This document shows positions 1-5,229 of a stretch of DNA of 6,843 bases, one piece after another. The notes under the pieces were generated by a model, which was given only the letters and a program-made list of their open reading frames with translations, was not told the origin of the DNA and did not search any database. The stretch lies in contig JADHLS010000278.1 of NCBI GenBank assembly GCA_016780605.1, forward strand, positions 1-6,843, given 5' to 3'. Position numbers and translations under genes: made by a program. This stretch comes from Reyranella sp. Lineage in GTDB: Bacteria > Pseudomonadota > Alphaproteobacteria > Reyranellales > Reyranellaceae. Numbering within the stretch: position 1 is the stretch's first letter; each line of letters begins with the position of its first letter.

Positions 1-873
1 GGCAAGAAGATCCGGCTGCCGGTCATGCTGGCACCGGTCGGCTCGCTGGAATCCTTCGAGCCGGGCGGCGGCATCACCGTCGCCAAGGGCGCGGGCGCAG
101 GCAACGTCGCGATGCTGATCAGCTCGGTGACGACGCTCAAACTCGAGGACATCGTGAAGGGCGGCGGCGGTCCCAAGATCTACCAGCTCTATGTGCGCGG
201 CGACGACAACTGGGTGGCCGACCGTGTCAAGCAGGCGATGGATGCGGGCTACGACGCCTTCTGCATCACCGTCGACACGCAGGTCTATTCGCGTCGCGAG
301 CGCGACATCGCCAAGCGCTTCGTGAAGTCGTGGCGCACCGCGGCGACCGGCCAGGACCATCAGGCCGCGTTCTCGTGGGAGAACTTCAAGAAGGTGAAGG
401 ACAAGTTCCCCGACGTGAAGTTCATGCTGAAGGGCATCGGCACCGGCGAGGATGCCGACATCGCCTGCCAGCACGGCGTGTGGGCGGTCTACTGCTCCAA
501 CCACGGCGGCCGCCAGCTCGACCATGGCCGCGGCTCGGCCGCCGTGCTGCCCGAGGTGATCGACGCCGTGAAGGGCCGCGCCAAGATCGCGGTCGACGGC
601 TCGTTCAGCCGCGGCAGTGACATCGTCAAGGCGATCTGCATGGGCGCCGATTGGGTCGGTCTCGGCCGGCTCTATTGCTACGGGCTCGCCGCGGCGGGCG
701 CGGCGGGCATCGAGCGCGTGGTCGAGCTGCTCGAGGAGGAGATGAAGGAGGTGATGGGCCTGCTAGGCGTCACCAGCCTGAAGCAGCTCGACAAGAGCTA
801 CATCTCGGCCAGCACGCCGACCAACCTGCCGGGCGTGCACTCGGCCTTCCCGCTGATGCACGAAGGCTACTGA
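1..873 (+). CDS. FMN-dependent alpha-hydroxy-acid dehydrogenase/oxidase, 5'-truncated by window edge
   Basis: Open in frame from base 1 to the TGA at 871-873 (290 residues visible). Family members are usually about 350-380 residues, so roughly 80-90 N-terminal residues lie outside the window. The family (glycolate oxidase, lactate and mandelate dehydrogenases) oxidises 2-hydroxy acids to 2-oxo acids with FMN in a TIM barrel. Visible landmarks in order: an APVG segment near base 30 where relatives have APTA; the YQLYV strand; TVDT followed by RRERD; the FMN-contacting lysine of MLKG (430-432); the hallmark SNHGGRQLD (496-522) with catalytic His (502-504) and substrate-binding Arg (511-513); the phosphate-binding DGSFSRGSD (595-621) and a GR pair near 664-669. 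The phosphate loop is usually DGGVRRG(T/S)D, so the second Gly and the first Arg are replaced here. The exact substrate cannot be told. No partner gene is visible, and a hairpin follows the stop codon. Confidence 0.93.
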   Translation, partial: GKKIRLPVMLAPVGSLESFEPGGGITVAKGAGAGNVAMLISSVTTLKLEDIVKGGGGPKIYQLYVRGDDNWVADRVKQAMDAGYDAFCITVDTQVYSRRERDIAKRFVKSWRTAATGQDHQAAFSWENFKKVKDKFPDVKFMLKGIGTGEDADIACQHGVWAVYCSNHGGRQLDHGRGSAAVLPEVIDAVKGRAKIAVDGSFSRGSDIVKAICMGADWVGLGRLYCYGLAAAGAAGIERVVELLEEEMKEVMGLLGVTSLKQLDKSYISASTPTNLPGVHSAFPLMHEGY

Positions 874-894
874 CGGCTCAGGCTTAGTCGTCGC

Positions 895-930
895 CCGCCG
901 GAAGCCCTCCGGCATGAGGGACTTCGGCGG
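895..930 (+). terminator. Strong hairpin after the oxidase gene; candidate terminator or 3'-end stabiliser
   Basis: CCGCCG (895-900), AAG (902-904) and CCCTC (905-909) pair with GAGGG (916-920), CTT (922-924) and CGGCGG (925-930). That gives a 14-bp stem with two single-base bulges (901 and 921) and a 6-base loop. It starts 21 bases after the stop codon. No T-run follows on the plus strand, so it is not a textbook intrinsic terminator; it could protect the mRNA 3' end or work with Rho. Confidence 0.45.
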
Positions 931-1215
931 AAATGTGCCGACCAATCGGCGGCCGAACCCGGCGTTCCCGCTGGCGCACCGGCGCCTTCGACTTCGTCGG
1001 CAGCATGCAGCACCCCGGTCGCGGCGCGACCGGCTCGTTGCTGAGCACGGCGAGCAGCAGCGCCGTCGCGCAATGCGGTGCGCAGAGCGGCGGCCTGGAC
1101 GGATCGCAGGCGGCGGCACTGCGTTGCTGTTCGTGCATATGACACGTCTGTGAATCCGCGCCGCTTAGCGGCGGAGCATGCCTCGATTTCGTGGCCGTCA
1201 CTTTACCCACACCCT

Positions 1216-1247
1216 GGTAAGCGAATACTCCCCACGTTGGGGTTACC
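1216..1247. promoter_or_regulatory. Nested inverted repeat upstream of the duplicated-HTH gene; possible operator
   Basis: The palindrome CCCCACGTTGGGG (1230-1242; arms CCCCA/TGGGG) is flanked by GGTAA (1216-1220) and its complement TTACC (1243-1247). It lies 27 bp before the ATG at 1275, where a promoter or operator would be expected. No regulator can be assigned; arms this short may be fortuitous. Confidence 0.3.
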
Positions 1248-1274
1248 GCGCTTGCGCCAGGCTGTAGAAGTCGG

Positions 1275-2162
1275 ATGGTGCCCAAAATGAGCCAGCTGGC
1301 TACCCAAATTGAGCCAATAGTTCCTCGCGACACCTATCCCGTGATGCGTGTGGCGGTGGAACATTTCCTGCGCGGTGTCGATCTCCTGTCGGACATGCAC
1401 CATGACATGGTCAGCAGCCTCATCCTGCTGACGCTGTGGCGTGACCAGCGCGTGGGACGTGGCCACGGCCCGGTCGGCGTCCGCGAACTGTCGCGCAAGC
1501 TCGGCCTTCCCTACGAGACCGTGCGCCGCCATGCCCGTGCCTTGATCGAGGAGGGCCAGTGCGCCGAAGTGAAGGGAAGGCTCGCGCTGCCGGTTGCCGG
1601 CAAGCGAAGCCCGCGCATCGACGCCATGCTTCGCAGGAGCTATGTCAACTGCGCGCGCATGCTGAGGGACCTGACGCGGATCGGAGTCGCCCGCTTCGAT
1701 GCCCAGTCGGGCCGTCCGCTGCGATCCGGACGCCTGACCAGGGAACAGACCGCGATCGCCATGGTCGGGATCGGCATGCTGCTCGACGGCTTGAAGACCT
1801 TGCATGAGTTCTCCGGCGGTGACTTCGTCAAGGGTCTGGTCTTCACCGGAATCTGGACGGCCAACGTCAAGCACGTGACGAACACCCCCGCCGCAAGCGA
1901 CCGCCACGTGCTGGACGACAGCCAGCGTCTGCCGGTCAGCGTCCTTGCCATCTCGAATGCGCTCCGCCTGCCGTACGAGACGGTCCGGCGGCATGCCGAC
2001 GTGCTTCTGAGGGAGGGCCAGTGCGTGCGCGTTGGCCGGAAAGGCCTGGTCGTTCCAGCGAGCACGCATCGGCAGGGCTCCAATGTCAGGACGATGGCGA
2101 CCGGCTACCGCACCGTAATGGGCTTCCTCGCCGAGCTGAGGCAAGCCGGCGTAAAGGTTTGA
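1275..2162 (+). CDS. Unrecognised protein with two tandem winged-helix-like repeats; probable DNA-binding regulator
   Basis: 295 residues, not assignable by me to a named family. It is an internal duplication. Residues 67-99 and 221-253 align without gaps with 20 of 33 identical, including an identical LPYETVRRHA (78-87 and 232-241) that looks like the recognition helix of a helix-turn-helix, then EGQC and a beta-hairpin 'wing'. The flanking parts also match: a hydrophobic helical lead (about 31-58 and 168-197) and a trailing helix ending in GV (115-138 and 271-293). Each unit is therefore about 110-130 residues and the chain resembles a covalent dimer. There is no signal peptide or convincing membrane segment, so it is probably cytoplasmic. 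ATG 1275 has a weak AGAAG at 1266-1270; ATG 1287 and ATG 1344 are in-frame alternatives, and even the latter keeps both units. It is convergent with the SDR gene. DNA binding is inferred from the repeated helix-turn-helix pattern; ligand and targets are unknown. Confidence 0.72.
   Translation: MVPKMSQLATQIEPIVPRDTYPVMRVAVEHFLRGVDLLSDMHHDMVSSLILLTLWRDQRVGRGHGPVGVRELSRKLGLPYETVRRHARALIEEGQCAEVKGRLALPVAGKRSPRIDAMLRRSYVNCARMLRDLTRIGVARFDAQSGRPLRSGRLTREQTAIAMVGIGMLLDGLKTLHEFSGGDFVKGLVFTGIWTANVKHVTNTPAASDRHVLDDSQRLPVSVLAISNALRLPYETVRRHADVLLREGQCVRVGRKGLVVPASTHRQGSNVRTMATGYRTVMGFLAELRQAGVKV
1281..1316 (+). repeat. 14-bp direct repeat (13/14) overlapping the start of the HTH gene
   Basis: CCCAAAATGAGCCA (1281-1294) recurs as CCCAAATTGAGCCA (1303-1316), start-to-start 22 bp, about two helical turns. 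The perfect 12-bp palindrome AGCCAGCTGGCT (1290-1301) overlaps the end of the first copy and fills most of the gap. The repeat sits over the alternative starts, so it could be an autoregulatory operator. Multiple short tandem repeats are also known at the ends of IS21-type elements, but no transposase or matching opposite end is visible here. Confidence 0.6.
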
Positions 2163-2186
2163 TGGCGAGCCCGCCCGATGAGAGGA

Positions 2187-2215
2187 GCCGCCGGTACGCC
2201 GACACGCCGGGCGGC
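2187..2215 (+). terminator. GC-rich hairpin after the HTH gene; weak terminator candidate
   Basis: GCCGCCGG (2187-2194) pairs with CCGGGCGGC (2207-2215) with one bulged G, loop 12 bases, starting 24 bases after the stop codon. No T-run follows. Chance hairpins are common at this GC content, so confidence is low. Confidence 0.25.
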
Positions 2216-2374
2216 TCGAATTCGTCGGCGAGCTGCGGCGAGGCGGCCTGATCGTGTTAAGCCCCGGGCGCGCACCTCCGATGTCGCGGGCAAACGCGGC
2301 TGCTCCGCTCATGATCTTTGTCTTTTCTGCGCGGCGCGGGCTCTCGCGCTTGATGACAAGCGCTGCCGCCCGCC

Positions 2375-2414
2375 CGTCGGAAGAGTTAGTGCGCTGCGCT
2401 AACCTCTTCCGACG
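2375..2414. terminator. 15-bp hairpin at the convergent gene junction, overlapping the SDR stop codon
   Basis: CGTCGGAAGAGTTAG (2375-2389) pairs with CTAACCTCTTCCGACG (2399-2414) over 15 bp with a single bulged C; loop TGCGCTGCG (2390-2398). The right arm is the last codons and the TAG stop of the leftward SDR gene. It lies between two converging genes and could end transcription from both sides or protect the 3' end of the leftward mRNA. Neither strand shows a following T-run, so intrinsic termination is not assured. Confidence 0.5.
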
Positions 2415-3151
2415 AAGGGCATCTTGGTCGCCATCACCGTCATGAACTGCACATTGGCGTCGAGCGGCAGGCTGTCCATGTAGAGGATGGCGTTGGCTAC
2501 CGCGCTCACATCCATGCGCGGCTCGGGGATGGTCGTGCCGTTGGGCTGCAGCACGCCCTTGGTCATGCGCTCGGTCATCGGCGTCACGGCGTTGCCGATG
2601 TCGATCTGGCCGCAGGCGATGTCGTATTGCCGGCCGTCGAGCGAGGTCGACTTGGTGAGGCCGGTGATGGCGTGCTTGGTCGAGGTGTAGGCGACCGAGA
2701 ACGGCCGCGGCGCATGAGCCGAGATCGAGCCGTTGTTGATGATGCGGCCGCCGCGCGGCTTCTGGTCCTTCATGATCTTGATGGCTTCCTGGGTGCACAG
2801 GAACGGACCGGTGAGGTTGGCCGCCACCACCGAAAGCCAGGTCTCGTAGGGCAGCTCCTCGAGCGGCACGGGCGGTGCGCCACCGCCGGCATTGTTGAAC
2901 ACCAGGTCGAGCCGGCCCCAGGTCGCCTTGACCTTGGCGAACAGCGCCAGGATATCGTCGCGCTTGGTGACGTCGGTCGGCACGGCCATGGCATTCGGCG
3001 TGTTGTTGCCCGCCATCTTCGCGGTCTCCTCCAGCGCGCCCTTGCGACGGCCGGCCAGGGCCACCTTGTAGCCGTTGTTCAGGAGCGCGAGCGCCGAAGC
3101 ACGGCCGATGCCGCTGCCCGCGCCGGTGACGACTGCGATCTTTCCGCTCAT
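2399..3151 (-). CDS. Short-chain dehydrogenase/reductase (SDR family)
   Basis: 250 residues, the usual length of a classical SDR: a cytoplasmic NAD(P)(H)-dependent oxidoreductase with a Rossmann fold. The nucleotide-binding TGAGSGIG is at residues 9-16, TDVT at 59-62, NNAG at 86-89, and the catalytic tetrad Asn112 (ANLTG), Ser142 (NGSIS), Tyr155 and Lys159 (YTSTK) is complete. Two arginines after the second strand (35-36) favour NADP(H). Where many SDRs have a PG motif after strand six, this one has GQIDIGNA (181-188). I recall that variant, together with a C-terminus ending FVGRG, from an uncharacterised SDR subgroup. ATG 3151 is supported by AGGAGGG (complement of 3161-3167) 9 bases upstream. 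It begins 33 bp after the allophanate hydrolase stop codon on the same strand, so the two are probably co-transcribed. The substrate is unknown; a step tied to the same nitrogen compound is only a guess. Confidence 0.93.
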   Translation of the reverse strand: MSGKIAVVTGAGSGIGRASALALLNNGYKVALAGRRKGALEETAKMAGNNTPNAMAVPTDVTKRDDILALFAKVKATWGRLDLVFNNAGGGAPPVPLEELPYETWLSVVAANLTGPFLCTQEAIKIMKDQKPRGGRIINNGSISAHAPRPFSVAYTSTKHAITGLTKSTSLDGRQYDIACGQIDIGNAVTPMTERMTKGVLQPNGTTIPEPRMDVSAVANAILYMDSLPLDANVQFMTVMATKMPFVGRG

Positions 3152-3184
3152 GGATCGTTTCCCTCCTAGAAGGGATGGACCCTA

Positions 3185-4975
3185 TCAGACGGCGAGGGTT
3201 TTTAGATAGGCCCGCCAGCCGCCCAGTGCGGTGATGTCCTTTGCTCCTACCGTGGCGTGGCTCTCGCAGAGGAAGCCCGGCACGCCGGAGCCGTCGGCCA
3301 GGGTGACGGTGCCGAGCCCGAGCGGTGCCGGGATCTGCTGGAGCAGACGGCCGACCTTGGCGGCGGGCAGGCTCCACACCTCGATCTCGATCGCGCCGCC
3401 GCCGCCTCCCGGGCCGTCGGCCACGCGCACCAGGCCCGGCCGGTGCGGCGGCCCGCCGGGCAGGGCGTAGAAACGATAGATCGGTGCGGTCCAGCCTTTG
3501 CTCTCCAACCGTCCGCCCAGTTCGAGCAGCTGGCCGTTGAGCGGCAAGCCGCTCATATGCGCGCCGACGACGGCGATCGGGACGCGGTCCTCGCGGGCGA
3601 CGGGATCGGCATCGGCCGGCGGCAACTGGCTGGTGGTCCTGCCCAGCGGCAACGGCACCTCGCGCTGCCAGCGTGCCCCGAACGCCAGCAGGGCGCGCTC
3701 GCGATGCGCCGCCGCGATCAGCGTGATGCCGAACGGCATGCCGTCGGGGCGGAAGCCCGCCGGTACCGCGAGGGCGGAAAGGCCGAAGAAGTTCACGAAG
3801 TTCGTGTAGTGGCCGAGATGACTGTTGAAGAGGACGGGCTCGCGCTCGAGATCGGCGACGCGATAGATCGTGGGCGCGGTCGGCAGGGCGAGGAAGTCGA
3901 GCTGGGCCATCTGCGCCAGCGCATCGGCCTTGAGCTCGCTGAGCTCGTACTGGCCTTCGAAGGCGTCGACGGCACTATAGTCGCGGCCGGACATGACGAT
4001 GTCGCGCGTCACCGGCCAGATACCGGCGTCCGTGGCCGCACTCTCCATGAAGGCGCCGACCGCCGCCGTGCGCTCGGCGATCCAGGGGCCGCCATAGAGC
4101 AGTCCGGCGGCGTCACGGAACGGCGCGTAGTCGACCTCGGCCGGCACGCCGCCCAGCGCCCTCAGCCGGGCGATCGCCTGGGCGTAGAGTGCGGCATAGG
4201 CATCGTCGCCGAAGAACTCGGCATCGCGCTGCGCGAGCACGCCAAACCGGAAGGTCTTGCCGATTGCCGTTGCCGGGTGCGGCGTTGCCGCGACCTCGAG
4301 CACGGCATCGGCGTCGGCGCAGGAGAGCGCGAACACCGACACGCAGTCGAGCGACTTGCAGGCCGGGACCAGCCCCTCGGTGCTGATCAGCCCGGGCGTG
4401 GGCTTCAGGCCGACGATGTTGTTGAAGCCCGCCGGCACGCGGCCCGAGCCCGCCGTGTCGGTGCCGAGCGCAAAGCTGACGAGGCCCGCGGCGACGGCGA
4501 CCGCCGAGCCCGAGCTCGAACCGCCAGGCACGAAGCTGGGATCGAAAGGATTCCTCGGCACGCCGTAGGGCGAGCGCACGCCGACCAGGCCGGTGGCGAA
4601 CTGGTCGAGGTTGGTCTTGCCGACGACGATGGCGCCGGCGTCGACCAGTCGCTGCACGATCGCCGCCGATCTTTCCGGCACATAAGAGAAGCCCGGGCAG
4701 GCCGCGGTCGTCGGCAGGCCGGCCACGTCGATATTGTCCTTGATGGCAAACGGCACGCCGTAGAGCGGCAGCGTCGCGACTTCGCTGCGACGGGCGTCGA
4801 GCTTCGCGGCGGCCTCGCGCAGGGCGTCATCGGCGACGCGCGTGATCCACACCTTGTCGTCGCCTGCCGCGGCGATCCGGCGGAGGACTTCCTCGATCAC
4901 CTCGCAGCAGGACAAGGTGCTGGTGGTGTAGCGGGCGCGCAGAGCATGCAGACCTAGATCGAACAGGGAATTCAT
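3185..4975 (-). CDS. atzF: Allophanate hydrolase
   Basis: 596 residues, full length for the two-domain enzyme (about 600). It converts allophanate (urea-1-carboxylate) to ammonium and CO2, the last step of urea amidolyase and of biuret and cyanuric acid use; cytoplasmic. The N-terminal amidase-signature domain (about 1-445) has the Ser-cisSer-Lys triad: Lys79 (AIKDN), Ser153 (GGSSSGSA) and nucleophile Ser177 (TDTAGSGR), at the 74 and 98 residue spacings known from AtzF. LLYGGPWIAER (292-302) supplies Tyr294 and Arg302, matching substrate contacts in characterised allophanate hydrolases. The C-terminal domain (about 466-570; VVGAHMSGLPLN, IEVWSLP, LADGS.VPGFLCE) is the family-specific one thought to decarboxylate the intermediate; it separates this protein from plain amidases. 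Start: the frame stays open to 5065, but that extension would run through the operator-like repeats. ATG 4975, giving the family-like MNSLFDLG, is preferred, with a weak purine-rich AGAGAAAG upstream. First gene of a leftward pair with the SDR; no urea carboxylase gene is seen. Confidence 0.93.
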   Translation of the reverse strand: MNSLFDLGLHALRARYTTSTLSCCEVIEEVLRRIAAAGDDKVWITRVADDALREAAAKLDARRSEVATLPLYGVPFAIKDNIDVAGLPTTAACPGFSYVPERSAAIVQRLVDAGAIVVGKTNLDQFATGLVGVRSPYGVPRNPFDPSFVPGGSSSGSAVAVAAGLVSFALGTDTAGSGRVPAGFNNIVGLKPTPGLISTEGLVPACKSLDCVSVFALSCADADAVLEVAATPHPATAIGKTFRFGVLAQRDAEFFGDDAYAALYAQAIARLRALGGVPAEVDYAPFRDAAGLLYGGPWIAERTAAVGAFMESAATDAGIWPVTRDIVMSGRDYSAVDAFEGQYELSELKADALAQMAQLDFLALPTAPTIYRVADLEREPVLFNSHLGHYTNFVNFFGLSALAVPAGFRPDGMPFGITLIAAAHRERALLAFGARWQREVPLPLGRTTSQLPPADADPVAREDRVPIAVVGAHMSGLPLNGQLLELGGRLESKGWTAPIYRFYALPGGPPHRPGLVRVADGPGGGGGAIEIEVWSLPAAKVGRLLQQIPAPLGLGTVTLADGSGVPGFLCESHATVGAKDITALGGWRAYLKTLAV

Positions 4976-5005
4976 TGAGCTTTCTCTAGCGGCGCCGGTC
5001 GCCGG

Positions 5006-5065
5006 TTGCATACAAAATGGATGCCAAGGCCCAATAAGCATGCAAATCGGCCAGATTGCATACAA
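5006..5065. repeat. Three phased TTGCATACAA-like operator sites
   Basis: Site A TTGCATACAA (5006-5015) and site C TTGCATACAA (5056-5065) are identical 10-mers exactly 50 bp apart; extended to 15 bp they still match at 13. Site B, AAGCATGCAA (5036-5045), reads TTGCATGCTT on the minus strand and shares the TTGCAT core. Centres are at 5010.5, 5040.5 and 5060.5: gaps of 30 and 20 bp, roughly whole helical turns. The near-palindromic TTGYATRCAA form resembles sites of FadR-type GntR regulators, but no such regulator gene is in the window. Confidence 0.62.
5011..5026 (-). promoter_or_regulatory. Possible sigma-54-like promoter for allophanate hydrolase
   Basis: Read leftward: TGGCAT-CCATT-TTGTA, with the -24 GG and correct 10-base spacing, but GT instead of the expected GC at -12. 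It would start transcription near 5000, about 25 bases before ATG 4975. Its -12 half lies inside operator-like site A, so a protein bound there would block it. The -12 mismatch makes this tentative. Confidence 0.3.
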
Positions 5066-5120
5066 TTTGGCCCATGCCGGATTTGGGCGGAAGCGCTGGC
5101 GCGAGGCCGGCGGAATCGCG

Positions 5121-5133
5121 AATCAGACTGATA
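5121..5133 (+). promoter_or_regulatory. Possible IHF site
   Basis: AATCAGACTGATA matches the IHF consensus WATCAA-N4-TTR at 7 of 9 defined positions. It lies in an A/T-rich patch roughly 75 bp upstream of the predicted sigma-54 transcription start, where IHF commonly bends DNA to bring an activator to the polymerase. Short degenerate motif; weak evidence. Confidence 0.2.
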
Positions 5134-5173
5134 AATAAGCCGAAATCGCTGCGAACGGCCGGTCTCGAGGGGC

Positions 5174-5189
5174 TGGCATATGGCTTGCA
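5174..5189 (+). promoter_or_regulatory. Sigma-54 (RpoN) -24/-12 promoter for the transporter gene
   Basis: TGGCAT-ATGGC-TTGCA matches the sigma-54 consensus TGGCAC-N5-TTGCW at every defined base but the sixth. The invariant GG (5175-5176) and GC (5187-5188) are separated by exactly 10 bases. The predicted start is near 5200, leaving a leader of about 30 bases that contains the ribosome site of the gene at 5230. Sigma-54 promoters need an activator bound upstream, commonly NtrC for nitrogen genes; no clear NtrC box was seen, but the repeated sites at 5006-5065 lie at a suitable distance. Confidence 0.68.
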
Positions 5190-5229
5190 GCTTCTCTGTT
5201 CAGGGGAGTGCGGGAACAGGGAGCTACCA

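Larger units (their letters stand above)
874..1274. other. 400-bp gene-free spacer with small inverted repeats
   Basis: No convincing coding region: frames here on both strands give low-complexity Arg/Ala-rich translations without recognisable domains or a good ribosome site. It holds a strong hairpin just after the upstream stop codon (895-930), a short hairpin CGCCGC-TTA-GCGGCG (1159-1173), and a nested inverted repeat near the start of the next gene (1216-1247). It must contain the promoter of the downstream gene, but I see no clear -35/-10 pair. Confidence 0.6.
4976..5229. promoter_or_regulatory. Divergent control region between allophanate hydrolase and transporter genes
   Basis: 254 bp between two divergent start codons. 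It is more A/T-rich than its surroundings near 5006-5070 and 5121-5145. Going right, it holds three TTGCATACAA-like sites (5006-5065), a possible IHF site (5121-5133), an inverted repeat CGAGGCCGG / CCGGTCTCG (5102-5110 and 5159-5167, one G-T pair) and a sigma-54 promoter (5174-5189). A weaker sigma-54-like box points left (5011-5026). Confidence 0.7.

Noticed and set aside
884..1333. Minus-strand open frame of about 149 codons in the spacer
   Set aside because: No recognisable domain and no good ribosome site. It crosses several inverted repeats and overlaps the start of the HTH gene.
1203..3377. Very long open frame (about 724 codons) on the minus strand
   Set aside because: It runs antisense to the HTH gene and out of frame through the SDR gene and its junctions. 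The translation is Arg/Ala/His-rich with no domain, a typical by-product of high GC.
3257..4957. 566-codon plus-strand open frame
   Set aside because: Antisense to allophanate hydrolase, whose catalytic motifs and full-length match are unmistakable; the antisense translation is compositionally biased and featureless.
5013..5026. Similarity of CAAAATGGATGCCA to the repeat CCCAAAATGAGCCA near the HTH gene start, hinting that the HTH protein controls the hydrolase
   Set aside because: The match needs a two-base gap and is not shared by the other two sites in the divergent region; too short to separate from chance.
4976..5065. N-terminal extension of allophanate hydrolase to an ATG at 5065
   Set aside because: It would translate the repeated operator-like sites and the leftward promoter-like box; the family-typical N-terminus begins at 4975.
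5056..5229. N-terminal extension of the binding protein to 5056
   Set aside because: It would bury the Tat signal about 58 residues in and overlap the sigma-54 promoter. ATG 5230 has its own Shine-Dalgarno site.
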